Below, piece after piece: positions 7,923 through 17,600 of a stretch of DNA of 64,000 nucleotides. This stretch comes from CAVUBL01 sp963739795. Lineage in GTDB: Bacteria > Acidobacteriota > Thermoanaerobaculia > Multivoradales > DATKCC01. Each line of letters opens with the position of its first letter. Position 1 is the stretch's first letter. The position numbers and the translations under genes were made by a program. The stretch is from contig CAVUBL010000015.1 of NCBI GenBank assembly GCA_963739795.1, forward strand, positions 186,001 through 250,000. The letters run 5' to 3'. The notes under the pieces are model-generated. The model made no database searches, was not told where the DNA came from, and saw only the letters and a program-made list of their open reading frames with translations.

Positions 7923-10232
7923 ATGGCCCACCGACACGCAGACCAAGGTCAGCAAGGTGCCACGACCGCTTCGAAGGCCGAATCCTCGGCCCGGGCCGCG
8001 GCCCCCGGCGCCGCCCACACCTGCCCCATGCACCCGGAGATCCGCGAGGATCGCCCCGGGAGCTGCCCCGAGTGCGGCATGGCCCTGGAGCCGGAGGTGC
8101 CGGCTGCCCCGGCCTCCAAGGTCGAGTACACCTGTCCCATGCACCCGGAGATCGTGCGCGACGAGCCCGGAAGCTGCCCGATCTGCGGCATGGCCCTCGA
8201 GCCCCGGACCGTCACCGCCGAGGAGGAGGAGAACCCCGAGCTCCGGGACATGACCCGGCGCCTCTGGGTGAGTGCCGCCCTCGCGGCCCCCGTCCTGGCG
8301 ATCTCCATGGCCCGGCCGTTCTGGGAGCACTGGCTCCCCGCCCAGACCCTCGGGTGGATCGAGCTCGTGCTCGCCACCCCGGTGGTCCTGTGGGGCGCCT
8401 GGCCGTTCTTCGTCCGCGGCTGGCAGTCCATCGTCCACTGGAGCCTCAACATGTTCACCCTGATCGGCCTGGGCGTCGCCGTGGCCTACGGCTACAGCCT
8501 GGTCGCCCAGCTCGCCCCGGGCATCTTCCCCGACTCGTTCCGCGGCGAAGGGGGCGAGGTGGGGGTCTACTTCGAGGCCGCGGCCGTCATCACCGTCCTG
8601 GTTCTCCTGGGGCAGGTGCTGGAGCTCCGGGCCCGGAGCCGCACGGGGGCGGCGATCCGCGCCCTCCTGGGCCTCGCGCCCAAGACGGCGCGGAAGATCT
8701 TCGACGACGGCTCCGAGCGCGACGTGCCCCTCGAAACCGTCGAGCCCGGCGACCGCCTGCGGGTGCGCCCGGGCGAGAAGGTGCCGGTGGACGGCGTTGT
8801 GGTCGAGGGCACGAGCTCGGTCGACGAGTCCATGGTCTCCGGCGAGCCGATCCCGGTCGAGAAGACCGCCGGCGACCCGGTGGTGGGCGCGACGGTCAAC
8901 GGCACCGGCTCGCTGGTCATGGAGGCCCGGAAGGTGGGCTCCGACACCCTCCTCGCCCGCATCGTGCAGATGGTGGCCGACGCCCAGAGGAGCCGCGCCC
9001 CGATCCAGAACCTCGCTGACCGGGTGGCTGCGTACTTCGTTCCCACCGTGGTCGCCGCCGCAGTCGTGACCTTCATCGTCTGGGCCATCTGGGGGCCTCC
9101 GCCCGCCATGGCTTTCGCCTTGATTAACGCCGTGGCGGTCCTGATCATCGCCTGCCCCTGCGCCCTGGGGCTCGCGACGCCCATGTCGATCATGGTCGCC
9201 ACCGGCAAGGGGGCCACGTCGGGCGTCCTGTTCAAGAACGCGGAGGCCATCGAGACCCTGCGGCAGGTCGACACCCTGGTCACCGACAAGACCGGCACCT
9301 TGACCGAGGGCAAGCCGCGGCTGGTCACCATCGAGCCCGCGGCCGGAGCTTCGGGCCCGAGCGCCGACGACCTCCTGACCCTCGCGGCCGGCCTCGAGCG
9401 CGGCAGCGAGCATCCCCTGGCCAGCGCCATCGTCCAAGGCGCCGAGGAGCGGGGGCTCCACCTCGAGAGCGCGGCGGACTTCGCCTCGGTGACCGGTCAG
9501 GGCGTGACCGGCACCCTCGGAGGCCACCGGGTCGCCCTGGGTAACCGGGCGCTCCTCGCCTCCCTCGAGATCGATCCCGGGCCCCTCGCCGAGCGGGCGG
9601 AGACCCTGCGCCACGAAGGCCAGACGGTGATGTTCGTGGCCGTCGACGGCGAGGCAGCGGGCCTCCTGGGGGTGGAGGACCCGGTCAAGGAGACGACGGC
9701 CGAGGCCATCCGCGAGCTCCACCGCGAGGGGCTGCGGATCGTCATGCTCACCGGCGACAGCGAGACCACCGCCCGGGCGGTGGCCGAGCGTCTCGGGATC
9801 GACGAGGTGGAGGCCGAGGTCCAGCCGGACCAGAAGGCGGACGTGATCCGTCGCCTCCAGGACGAGGGCCGCTTCGTCGCCATGGCCGGCGACGGGATCA
9901 ACGACGCTCCGGCCCTGGCTCGGGCGCAGGTGGGCATCGCCATGGGCACCGGCACCGACGTCGCCATGGAGAGCGCCGGGGTCACGCTGGTCAAGGGGGA
10001 CCTCCGGGGCATCGTCCGCGCCCGCAAGCTCTCCCGGGCGACGCTGCGCAACATCCGGCAGAACCTCTTCTTCGCTTTCGTCTACAACAGCCTGGGCATC
10101 CCCCTCGCCGCCGGCGTCCTCTACCCCGTTTTCGGCCTCCTGCTCTCCCCCATGATCGCCGCCGCCGCCATGAGCTTCAGCTCCGTCTCGGTGATCGCCA
10201 ACGCCCTGCGCCTGCGCAGGGTGGAGCTGTGA
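7923..10232 (+). CDS. copA: Copper-type P1B ATPase with two N-terminal metal-binding HMBD motifs
   Basis: The 769-residue heavy-metal-exporting P-type ATPase carries two short Cys/His metal domains (CPMHPEI...CPECGM, residues 34-53; CPMHPEI...CPICGM, 71-90) instead of HMA domains. Eight membrane helices follow. The transport motif CPC is at residues 411-413, the phosphorylation motif DKTGT at 455-459, the hinge GDGINDAP is near 655, and SMVSGEP (303-309) is the actuator loop. The CPC motif and absence of HMA domains fit the CopA/CopB copper or silver exporter group. ATG 7923 is preferred over the TTG at 7866. Downstream NfeD-like and cytochrome genes read in the same direction. Confidence 0.92.
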   Translation: MAHRHADQGQQGATTASKAESSARAAAPGAAHTCPMHPEIREDRPGSCPECGMALEPEVPAAPASKVEYTCPMHPEIVRDEPGSCPICGMALEPRTVTAEEEENPELRDMTRRLWVSAALAAPVLAISMARPFWEHWLPAQTLGWIELVLATPVVLWGAWPFFVRGWQSIVHWSLNMFTLIGLGVAVAYGYSLVAQLAPGIFPDSFRGEGGEVGVYFEAAAVITVLVLLGQVLELRARSRTGAAIRALLGLAPKTARKIFDDGSERDVPLETVEPGDRLRVRPGEKVPVDGVVVEGTSSVDESMVSGEPIPVEKTAGDPVVGATVNGTGSLVMEARKVGSDTLLARIVQMVADAQRSRAPIQNLADRVAAYFVPTVVAAAVVTFIVWAIWGPPPAMAFALINAVAVLIIACPCALGLATPMSIMVATGKGATSGVLFKNAEAIETLRQVDTLVTDKTGTLTEGKPRLVTIEPAAGASGPSADDLLTLAAGLERGSEHPLASAIVQGAEERGLHLESAADFASVTGQGVTGTLGGHRVALGNRALLASLEIDPGPLAERAETLRHEGQTVMFVAVDGEAAGLLGVEDPVKETTAEAIRELHREGLRIVMLTGDSETTARAVAERLGIDEVEAEVQPDQKADVIRRLQDEGRFVAMAGDGINDAPALARAQVGIAMGTGTDVAMESAGVTLVKGDLRGIVRARKLSRATLRNIRQNLFFAFVYNSLGIPLAAGVLYPVFGLLLSPMIAAAAMSFSSVSVIANALRLRRVEL

Positions 10233-10286
10233 CGGCACGGGGAGCTCTCTCCTCGCAACGGAGCTTGTCCGCGCAAGCTAATAGCC

Positions 10287-10640
10287 ATGCTCGGCATGAT
10301 GATCATGATGGCCTTCCCGTTCCTCGGGATCGCCCTGTTCTTCCTCCTGCCGTGGCCGAGCGCCCTGCCCCTCTACCTGGGGGGCGTCGTGGTCTCGGTC
10401 TTCCTCCACCGGGCGATGGCCCGGAGTATGAAGCTGCCGGTCCGCATGGGCCGGAGCAGCTTGATCGGTCAGGAGGCCGAGGTGCTCTCCTGGGACCACT
10501 CCGAGGGCCGGGTGCGCTGCCGCGGCGAGAGCTGGCACGCCCGGGCACGTGATCCGCAGAGCTTCGAGCCGGGAGAGCGGGTGGAGGCCGTGGAGCTGCT
10601 GGGCGCCACTCTGGAGGTCGTCCCTCTACGGAAGGAGTAG
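10287..10640 (+). CDS. NfeD-like small membrane protein
   Basis: The 117-residue product has two N-terminal membrane helices (about residues 3-22 and 26-42). A soluble beta domain follows (SLIGQEAEVLSWDHSEGRVRCRGESWHARA) that matches the OB-fold at the end of NfeD-family proteins. Such proteins act in membranes, often next to SPFH/flotillin proteins, but no flotillin gene is present here. The gene follows copA by 54 bp and ends one base before the cytochrome gene, so it may be co-transcribed with both. No strong ribosome site precedes ATG 10287. Confidence 0.7.
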   Translation: MLGMMIMMAFPFLGIALFFLLPWPSALPLYLGGVVVSVFLHRAMARSMKLPVRMGRSSLIGQEAEVLSWDHSEGRVRCRGESWHARARDPQSFEPGERVEAVELLGATLEVVPLRKE

Positions 10641-10641
10641 C

Positions 10642-11676
10642 ATGAGAATTCCACGTTTGGGCTTCGCCCTCCTCCTGGTGGTCCTCTTTCCCGCCTGCCG
10701 CGATGCCGGCCACTTGAACCGGCGGGGCGAGGCGGCGACCGGGACCGCTCCGCACCCGGCCGGCGAGGCGGGCTCTCCGGTCACGCCGGTGACGGGGCCG
10801 AGCTGGCTCGCCCACCTGGGCCTCGCCGTGTCGGAGACCCGGCTGGGTCAAATGGGCGGCACCGCCCCCCAGCCCGGCGCTCGGGGCGAGGAGCCAAAGC
10901 TCGCGGCCCGCGTCGGAGCGCAGGAGCGGGGCATGCGGTCGGCCTTGCACCGAGCTCTCTCGGCCTTTGGCCGAAGCGGCGACCGGGCCGATCTCCTGGA
11001 CGAGCGGTTCCGCCTCACGGGGGCAGACCTCTATCGCCTCGACTGCCGCTCCTGCCATGGTCCCACCGGCGAAGGCGCGTCACCCGAGATCGCGTCCCTC
11101 CTGGGGCCGGTCCGGGCCACCTCGGCAGCGGCAACCCTCAAGCGCATGGAGGCCCGAGGCACTCCCATCGACGAAGAGATGGCGAAAGACCTGGCCTCGC
11201 AGGCCGAAGCCGACGTGCGAAAGCGGCTCCAGCAAGGGGGCAAGAAAATGCCGGCCTTCGATCACCTGCGAGGCGACGAGGTCGAGGCCCTGCTCGGCTA
11301 CCTCCAAGAGCTCGCCGGCGTGGACGCCGGCGAGCGGCGAGGTCTCCTGGTGACGCAGTCCGCGGCTCGGGTGGGTGAGCACCTCGTCAAGGGCACCTGC
11401 CACGTTTGCCACGACGCCACCGGGCCGGGTGGTCACCACGAGGGCATGAGGGGCGGTGTCATTCCCTCCCTCGCGAGCCTCCCCCAGGACTACTCCCTGG
11501 ACTCGGTGCTCGACAAGGTCGAGCGAGGCTCTTCCGGCAGGATGGGCAGGATGGGCAGGATGGGCAGGATGGGAATGATGCCTCGCGGCGAGAAGATGCC
11601 GGTCTTCCCCTATCTCAGCCAAGAGGAGGTGACGGCGGCCTACCTCTACCTGAGGTCCTATCCGCCGCGGTCGTGA
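10642..11676 (+). CDS. Dihaem c-type cytochrome lipoprotein
   Basis: The 344-residue precursor has a lipoprotein signal ending VVLFPAC near residue 17, so it is probably lipid-anchored in the cell envelope. Two haem-binding motifs are visible: CRSCH near residue 135 and CHVCH near residue 254. Each belongs to a cytochrome-c-like domain followed by a Met-containing segment (KKMPAFDHLRGDEV and EKMPVFPYLSQEEV) able to supply the sixth ligand. The pairing suggests duplication. A nine-base tandem repeat adds GRM triplets before the last helix. ATG 10642 follows GGAAGGAG, which overlaps the end of the NfeD gene. The electron partner is unknown. Confidence 0.85.
   Translation: MRIPRLGFALLLVVLFPACRDAGHLNRRGEAATGTAPHPAGEAGSPVTPVTGPSWLAHLGLAVSETRLGQMGGTAPQPGARGEEPKLAARVGAQERGMRSALHRALSAFGRSGDRADLLDERFRLTGADLYRLDCRSCHGPTGEGASPEIASLLGPVRATSAAATLKRMEARGTPIDEEMAKDLASQAEADVRKRLQQGGKKMPAFDHLRGDEVEALLGYLQELAGVDAGERRGLLVTQSAARVGEHLVKGTCHVCHDATGPGGHHEGMRGGVIPSLASLPQDYSLDSVLDKVERGSSGRMGRMGRMGRMGMMPRGEKMPVFPYLSQEEVTAAYLYLRSYPPRS
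11536..11571 (+). repeat. Nine-base tandem repeat, four units, in the cytochrome gene
   Basis: The unit GGCAGGATG is repeated four times without error and encodes four Gly-Arg-Met triplets. The length is in frame, so copy-number change would not break the reading frame. Confidence 0.9.
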
Positions 11677-11787
11677 CCCGGCGGCGCCCCGAGGGATCGG
11701 CGCTCGAGTGACCCACCTCGCCAGGTCTTCCAGCCGCCGGCGGTCGGGCCGCTGGTCCTCGGGCAGGCGACCGGCGTCCCGCCGGCG

Positions 11788-11979
11788 ATGAACGACGCCG
11801 AGCTCAACGGCCCGGCTCAGTGGGGCAAGCTCATCGCCCTGTCCCACGACAGAGGCCAGGGGGTCTTCGAGCTCGACTTCGGTCACGGCCATAAGGTGAT
11901 CACCTTCGTGACCTTCACGACGGACGTCGCCCGCGATCTCGCCGACGGGGCGAACCGCGGAGGCCACTTCCAGAAGTAA
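11788..11979 (+). CDS. Short ORF of uncertain status
   Basis: This is a 63-residue frame starting MNDAELNGPAQWGKLI and ending GANRGGHFQK. It has an acidic-to-beta pattern (GVFELDFGHGHKVITFVTF) that looks protein-like, and usage of third-position G/C is normal. I recognise no family. It lies in a 739-bp stretch (11677-12415) that otherwise holds only a degraded frame. It may be the tail of a decayed gene rather than a small intact one. Confidence 0.3.
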   Translation: MNDAELNGPAQWGKLIALSHDRGQGVFELDFGHGHKVITFVTFTTDVARDLADGANRGGHFQK

Positions 11980-12080
11980 CCCGCGCGCCCCGCCGAAAAC
12001 GCCGTTTCGGGCCACCCCCGGAGTCGGGGGCGGCCCCCTCGTTCCTCCTCCCACCCACCGCAGGCCTGCGGTAGCCTTCC

Positions 12081-12350
12081 TTCGATGACCGTTCGAGCCC
12101 TGCCCGCCTCGCGGCGCTGGATCGACTGGCGGGCCTCGCCGAGTACTTCTCGAGCTCCGAGGTCAAGAACGGCCGGCTGGCCCCAGACAAAGCACTGACC
12201 GGCAAGTAGGTCCTCGACCAGCTCTACAACGGCGTCCAGGGCGAGACGACGAACGCGGGCTGGAGCCCCCAGGCGTTCAAGGAGGCGGCCTACGGCGAGA
12301 CGCCCAAGGAGCTCGAGAAGCCCTTCCGGGCGTACGTCCGGAGCTTCTAG
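12081..12350 (+). pseudogene. Degraded ORF with internal stop
   Basis: One reading frame gives a plausible protein segment (AALDRLAGLAEYFSSSEVKN, then GRLAPDKALTGK). It is interrupted by TAG at 12207-12209 and then resumes in the same frame (VLDQLYNGVQGETTNAGW through AYVRSF) to a TAG at 12348-12350. No start codon with a ribosome site was seen. The composition suggests a real gene that has decayed. I do not recognise the family. Confidence 0.4.
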
Positions 12351-12415
12351 AATACACGCCGGAGCCGAAGGACCGAGACCGGCCTCGGCGAGACCGGAGG
12401 AAGGGAGACACGCCG

Positions 12416-13624
12416 ATGGACGCGACGACCGACACCGCCCCGACCACGCCGGCCCCGCGGGAGCTGGGGCCGGACGGCCTGCTAGTGAGCGATCTCTGGC
12501 TCGACCGGGAGGACGCGCCGGACGAGATCGCCCGGCGACTCGAGCGCGGAGAGATCGACGAGGGGGAGGCGGCCCACCTCGAAGCCTTCTGGCGCGACGG
12601 CTACTTCGTCTTCCCGCTGGACGTCGACGACGGTCTCTTCGACGCCCTCGACCGCGACGTCGACCGGCTCTGGGAGGAGCAGCCGCCCTGGGTGGCCTAC
12701 GCCTACGGGAGCCTCCTCACCCGCTTCTCGGGCGGAGACGGCGAGAAGCGGCTTCCGGCCTCGCGCATCGCCGACCTCCACGAGTTCTCCAGCCCGGCCC
12801 TCGAGCTGTACCTCCAGCCGCGACTCTTCCGCTACGTCGAGCTGATCCTCGGCGAGCCGGCCCTGGCGACCCAGTCTCTCTACTTCCAGTGGGGGAGCCA
12901 ACAGGCCCTCCACCGCGACCCGATCCACGTCCGCATGACGCCGCCGACCCACCTGGTGGCGGCCTGGATCGCCCTCGAGGACATCCAGCCCGGGTGCGGG
13001 GAGCTGCGCTACGTGCCGGGCTCCCACCGGCTGCCCTACTACGAGCTCGCGCCCGGCCGCTTCACCTTCGACCACAAGACGGATACCCAGGAGCAGATCC
13101 TGGCGGGCCAGCAGTGGGATCTCGACCGGTGCGCCGAGGCGGGCCTCGAGGCGGTGCCCTTGCGCTGCCGCCGCGGCGACTGCCTGGTCTGGCACCACTC
13201 TCTGCTCCACGGCGGCTCCTACCCCACCGAGGCCGGCCTCACCCGCAAGAGCTTCGTCGTCCACTACACGAGCCGCGCCCACATGGCGGCGACGAAGAAC
13301 ACCTACATCGATCCCTTCGTCCAGCCCGAGCCCGGCGAAGAGGCTCCACCTGTGCGCGTCTACCACTCGGACCGCACCCACGAGATGCGGGGCTGCCACG
13401 GCTTCGTGAGCCCCCTGGCCGCTGGGCTCGCCCGGGAGGCCCGGGAGCAGTACGGCCGGGCGGCCCGGGACGAGCTTCGGATCGCCGAGCTCACCGGCGC
13501 CCTCGAGTCCGAGCACCAGGCGATCGAGGCGAGCCGCCGGGAACTCGAAGCGATGAAGGCCAGCCGCTTCTGGAAGCTCCGCGACGCCTGGTGGCACCTG
13601 CGCCGGGCCGTCGGACGCGGTTAG
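12416..13624 (+). CDS. Phytanoyl-CoA dioxygenase (PhyH) family protein
   Basis: The 402-residue product is of the PhyH branch of Fe(II)/2-oxoglutarate oxygenases. The iron facial triad is visible as His-x-Asp in QALHRDPIHV near residue 165 and the distal His in WHHSLLHGG near residue 263. An Arg that would bind 2-oxoglutarate follows in TRKSFVVHY near 278. The C-terminal 60 residues form a charged helix ending MKASRFWKLRDAWWHLRR, an amphipathic tail often seen on sugar-modifying enzymes. The substrate is unknown. The preceding bases (GGAAGGGAGACACGCCG) give a good ribosome site for ATG 12416. It stands alone between degraded frames and the copper operon end. Confidence 0.82.
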   Translation: MDATTDTAPTTPAPRELGPDGLLVSDLWLDREDAPDEIARRLERGEIDEGEAAHLEAFWRDGYFVFPLDVDDGLFDALDRDVDRLWEEQPPWVAYAYGSLLTRFSGGDGEKRLPASRIADLHEFSSPALELYLQPRLFRYVELILGEPALATQSLYFQWGSQQALHRDPIHVRMTPPTHLVAAWIALEDIQPGCGELRYVPGSHRLPYYELAPGRFTFDHKTDTQEQILAGQQWDLDRCAEAGLEAVPLRCRRGDCLVWHHSLLHGGSYPTEAGLTRKSFVVHYTSRAHMAATKNTYIDPFVQPEPGEEAPPVRVYHSDRTHEMRGCHGFVSPLAAGLAREAREQYGRAARDELRIAELTGALESEHQAIEASRRELEAMKASRFWKLRDAWWHLRRAVGRG

Positions 13625-13661
13625 GACCGCGCGCGGCCCGGCCGGCTTCCGGCGGCTGCGC

Positions 13662-14120
13662 CTACCTGTTCTGCGGCGGGTTGCCTTTGTCGTTGTCGTT
13701 GGGCGGGTTCATCATGGAACCGTGACCGCCCATCATGCCGGGGCCGCCCATGCTCCCCATCTCGCCCATGGACTCCATCATCTCCTTGCGCTGGGACCAC
13801 ATCTCGTTGAGGACGGCGGCCACGGCGTCCACCTTGGCCTGGCCCGTCGCCTCGTTCATCTTGGCCATGAGCTCGTCCATGCGGGCCATGTGATCCTTCA
13901 TTTGCTGCATCATCTGATCGTGGCGGGCCTTCATCTGGTCCGAGGTCTGCGCCTGTCCGCCGGCCATCATGCCGCGCTGCATCTGCTGACCTTGCATGGG
14001 CATGGCTTGTTGCGCGTTCTGCGCCCACAGGGCCGGAACGGCCACGATCGCCAGGGCCAGCACCCCGGCCACGAGGGTGGCGGGCAGGGCCCACCGGAGG
14101 TTCTTGCGGAATGTGCTCAT
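13662..14120 (-). CDS. Secreted Met-rich protein, last gene of the Cus-type cluster
   Basis: The 152-residue product has a signal peptide (AGVLALAIVAVPALWAQ) followed by a strikingly Met- and Gln-rich mature chain, for example QQMQRGMMAGGQ and HDQMMQQMKDHMARMDELMAK. A Gly/Met tail follows (GGPGMMGGHGSMMNPP). Clusters of Met and His of this kind commonly bind Cu(I) or Ag(I) in the periplasm. The central helix resembles spy/heavy-metal-resistance proteins, but I cannot assign a family. It lies 92 bp after the DUF3347 gene in the same direction, and AGGAGAGAA precedes ATG 14120. A periplasmic copper-buffering role is inferred. Confidence 0.7.
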   Translation of the reverse strand: MSTFRKNLRWALPATLVAGVLALAIVAVPALWAQNAQQAMPMQGQQMQRGMMAGGQAQTSDQMKARHDQMMQQMKDHMARMDELMAKMNEATGQAKVDAVAAVLNEMWSQRKEMMESMGEMGSMGGPGMMGGHGSMMNPPNDNDKGNPPQNR

Positions 14121-14212
14121 AATCAGTTCTCTCCTTGAAGATGGGTTCGGGGGTCCACTCGCGGACCCCGGTGTTCGTGGATGCATCGCTCGTACCAGGC
14201 CGCTGTGCTCCT

Positions 14213-14596
14213 TCAGTTCTCCACTCCTCTTCGCTTCGCCACGAAGCTGCCGCAACGGGGCATCTCCTGGCCGTAGTACGGATTGCCGATCGCCTCGCCC
14301 TCTTTCTGGAGCCATGCCTTCTTGGCCATCGGGCAGTAGGCGACGGTGGTGGCGGCATCGCCGGCGGCCTCGGCGGAGAAGTGCTCGTAGAGCTTCACGG
14401 CCTGGTCGCGGATCGCCCGGGCGTTCGGCGCCACGCCGTCCAGGGTGTCTCGGAGCAGGGCGTGGTGGATCGCCTCGTAGTGGGTGGTGATGGCGGCGAA
14501 GGCGTCGGGGCTCTCCGGCCGGGCGGCGGCCCGGGCCGCCGGAGCGGCGAGCAGGGCGAGAGCGAGCACGGCAGAGAGGGTGATGGGCTTGAACAT
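14213..14596 (-). CDS. DUF3347 domain periplasmic protein
   Basis: The 127-residue precursor has a signal peptide (AVLALALLAAPAARAA). The mature domain ends with YCPMAKKAWLQKEGEAIGNP followed by YYGQEMPRCGSF. This CPM...W...NPYYG..M..CG pattern is characteristic of DUF3347, found alone or fused to CusB-type adaptors. Its Cys and Met residues are probable Cu(I)/Ag(I) ligands. It is encoded 98 bp downstream of cusA on the same strand. A role in delivering or sensing periplasmic copper for the efflux pump is inferred from context. Confidence 0.78.
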   Translation of the reverse strand: MFKPITLSAVLALALLAAPAARAAARPESPDAFAAITTHYEAIHHALLRDTLDGVAPNARAIRDQAVKLYEHFSAEAAGDAATTVAYCPMAKKAWLQKEGEAIGNPYYGQEMPRCGSFVAKRRGVEN

Positions 14597-14694
14597 AGCG
14601 TGGTTCTCCTCGCAGTCGTCAGTGGATCGTCAGGGCCTCGTCCCCTTCGATCCCGGTGCGGATCTTGATGGCGCGCTCGACCGGGGTGCGGACC

Positions 14695-17600
14695 TCACTC
14701 GGCCGCCTCGGAGAGCTCCTCGGGCTCGTGCCTGAACAGGCGGGTCTTGCGCAAGCCGATCTCGCGCCACAGGAAGTAGATCGCCGGGAAGACGATGAGC
14801 TCGCCCACGAACGAGGTGACGATGCCGCCCACCATGGGCGCGGCGATGCGGCGCATGACGTCCGCCCCGGCACCGGTCGACCAGAGGATGGGCACCAGGC
14901 CCAGCAGGATCGCCATGACAGTCATCATCTTGGGGCGGATCCGCTGGACCGCGCCGTGGTCCACGGCCTCGGCCAGGTCCCGGTAGGTCGCCATGCGCCC
15001 CTCCCGCTTCCAGGTCTCGTAGGCCAGGTCGAGGTAGAGGAGCATGACCACGCCGGTCTCGGCGGCCAGGCCGGCCAGGGCGATGAGGCCCACCCAGACG
15101 GCGATCGACCAGTTGTAGCCGAGGGCGTAGAGCAGCCAGACCGAGCCGACGATCGAGAAGGGCACCGCGGCGAGCACGATGCCGGTCTTGACGAACGAGC
15201 GGGTGTGGATGTAGAGGATGAAGACGATCAGGAACAGGGTGATGGGCACGATGACCCGGAGGCGCGCCTTGGCGCGCTGCATGTACTCGTACTGGCCGGA
15301 CCAGAAGATCGAGTAGCCGGAGGGCAGGCTCACCTGGTCCGCGACCACCTTCTTCGCGCGCTCCACCCAGCCGCCCACGTCGGAGGTCGTCAGGTCCACG
15401 AACACCCAGGCGTTGGGCCGCGCGTTCTCGCTCTTGATGGCGGGCGGACCCTGGTGGATCTCGAGGGTGGCGAGCTGGCCCAGGGGCACCTGGGGGCCGG
15501 CCGGGGTGGGCACCGTCGTCGCCCGCAGAGCGTCGAGGCTGTCCCGGAGCTCGCGCGGGTAGCGCACGTTGATCGGGTAGCGCTCTAGCCCTTCGACCGT
15601 GTAGGAGACGTTCATCCCGCCGATGGCCGACTGGATGATGTCCTGCACGTCGCCCACGGCCAGGCCGTAACGGGCGGCGGCCTCGCGGTTGATCTGGAAG
15701 TCCAGGTAGTTGCCGCCCATCACCCGCTCGGCGTAGGCCGAGAGGGTGCCGGGAAGCCCCTTGACCGCGGCCTCGACCTCCTTGCCCAGGTCCTCGAGCT
15801 TTTGCAGGTCGGGCCCGGCAATCTTGATCCCCACCGGCGTCTTGATGCCGGTCGAGAGCATGTCGATGCGGGTCTTGATCGGCATGGTCCAGGCGTTGGT
15901 CACGCCCGGGAACTGGATCGCCTGGTTCATCTCGGCGACCAGCTTGTCCTTGGTCATGCCGGGCCGCCACTCGGACGGGTCCTTGAGCAGGATCGTGGTT
16001 TCGATCATCGAGAGCGGCGCCGGATCGGTGGCCGTCTTGGCCCGCCCGGCCTTGCCGAAGACCGACTTGACCTCGGGAAAGCTCTTGATGATCTTGTCGG
16101 TCTGCTGGAGGATCTCCTTCGCCTTGGTGATCGAGAGGCCCGGGAAGGTGGTGGGCATGTAGAGCAGGTCGCCCTCCCACAGGGGCGGCATGAACTCCGA
16201 CCCGATGTGCCGGAGCGGCAACACGGTCAGCGCCATCACCACCACGGCGCCGATCACCACCGGCCAGCGCCAGCGCAGCGACATATTGAGCAGCGGCGTA
16301 TAGGCCCGCTGCAGGAAGCGCGACACCGGGTGGCGCTCTTCGCTCCGGATCTTGCCCCGCACGAACCAGTACATGAGCACCGGGATCACGGTCACGGCGA
16401 GCAGCGACGAGGCTGCGATGGCGTACGTCTTGGTGAAGGCGAGGGGCTTGAACAGCCGCCCTTCCTGAGCCTGGAGGGTGAAGACCGGCATGAAGCTGAC
16501 GGTGATCACCAGCAGGGTGAAGAAGAGCGTCGGGCCCACCTCCTGGGCCGAGCGCAGGATGATCTCGAAGTGGGAGCGCTCGCCGCGCCACTTGTCGTAG
16601 TGCTTGTGGGCGTTCTCCACCATGATGATCGCCGCGTCCACCAGCACGCCGATGGAGATGGCGATGCCCCCCAGCGACATGATGTTCGCCCCCAACCCCT
16701 GGAACTTCATGACGATGAACGCGATGAGAATGGAGACCGGGATCGAGACGATCGCCACCAGAGCCGAGCGGAAGTGGAAGAGGAAGAGCATGCACACCAG
16801 GGCGACGATGATCGACTCCTCGAGCAGGGTGTGGGTCAAGGTGTGGATCGCCCGGTCGATGAGCGCCGTTCGGTCGTAGGCCACCGAGATCTTCACGTCG
16901 TCGGGCAGACCCGCCTTGAGCTCGGCGAGCTTCGCCTTGACCTTCTCGACGGTGGTCCGGGTGTCGGCCCCGGCCCGCACCACGACGATCCCCCCCACCG
17001 TCTCGCCCTGGCCGTTCCAGTCGGCGAGGCCGCGGCGGATCTCCGGGCCGATCGTGACGTTCGCCACGTCGCGCAGCAGGATCGGCGTCCCGCCGGGCCC
17101 GTGGCCCAGGACCACCTGCTCGAGGTCTTGGACATCCTTGACGTAGCCCAGGCCGCGCACCATGTACTCGCGCTCCCCCATCTCCACCACGCGGCCGCCC
17201 ACGTCGTTGTTCGAGCGCCGGATTGCCATGCCTATCCGCTGGAGCGGGATGTCGTAGGCCCGGAGCTTCACCGGGTCGACCTCGACCTGGTACTGGCGGA
17301 CGAACCCGCCGATCGAGGCGACCTCGGAGACACCGTCGACCGCGGTCAGGCCGTACTTGAGGTACCAGTCCTGGTAGCTCCGCAGATCGGCGAGCGAGCG
17401 CTTGTCGGAGTTGAGGACATACATGAAGGCCCAGCCCACGCCGGTGGCGTCCGGCCCGAGCTGCGGGGCGACGCCGGGGGGAAGCTGATCGGCCAGGCCC
17501 GAGAGGTACTCGAGGACCCGGGAGCGGGCCCAGTAGAGGTCGGTGCCGTCTTCGAAGATCACGTAGACGAAGGAGTAGCCGAAGAAGGAGTACCCCCGCA

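Noticed and set aside
7767..10238. An 823-codon open frame antisense to copA
   Set aside because: It mirrors codon positions of the real ATPase gene in very high-GC DNA; its predicted protein is low-complexity and unrelated to any fold.
11536..11571. Tandem repeat considered as a CRISPR-like array
   Set aside because: Units are nine bases with no spacers and are translated in frame as Gly-Arg-Met.
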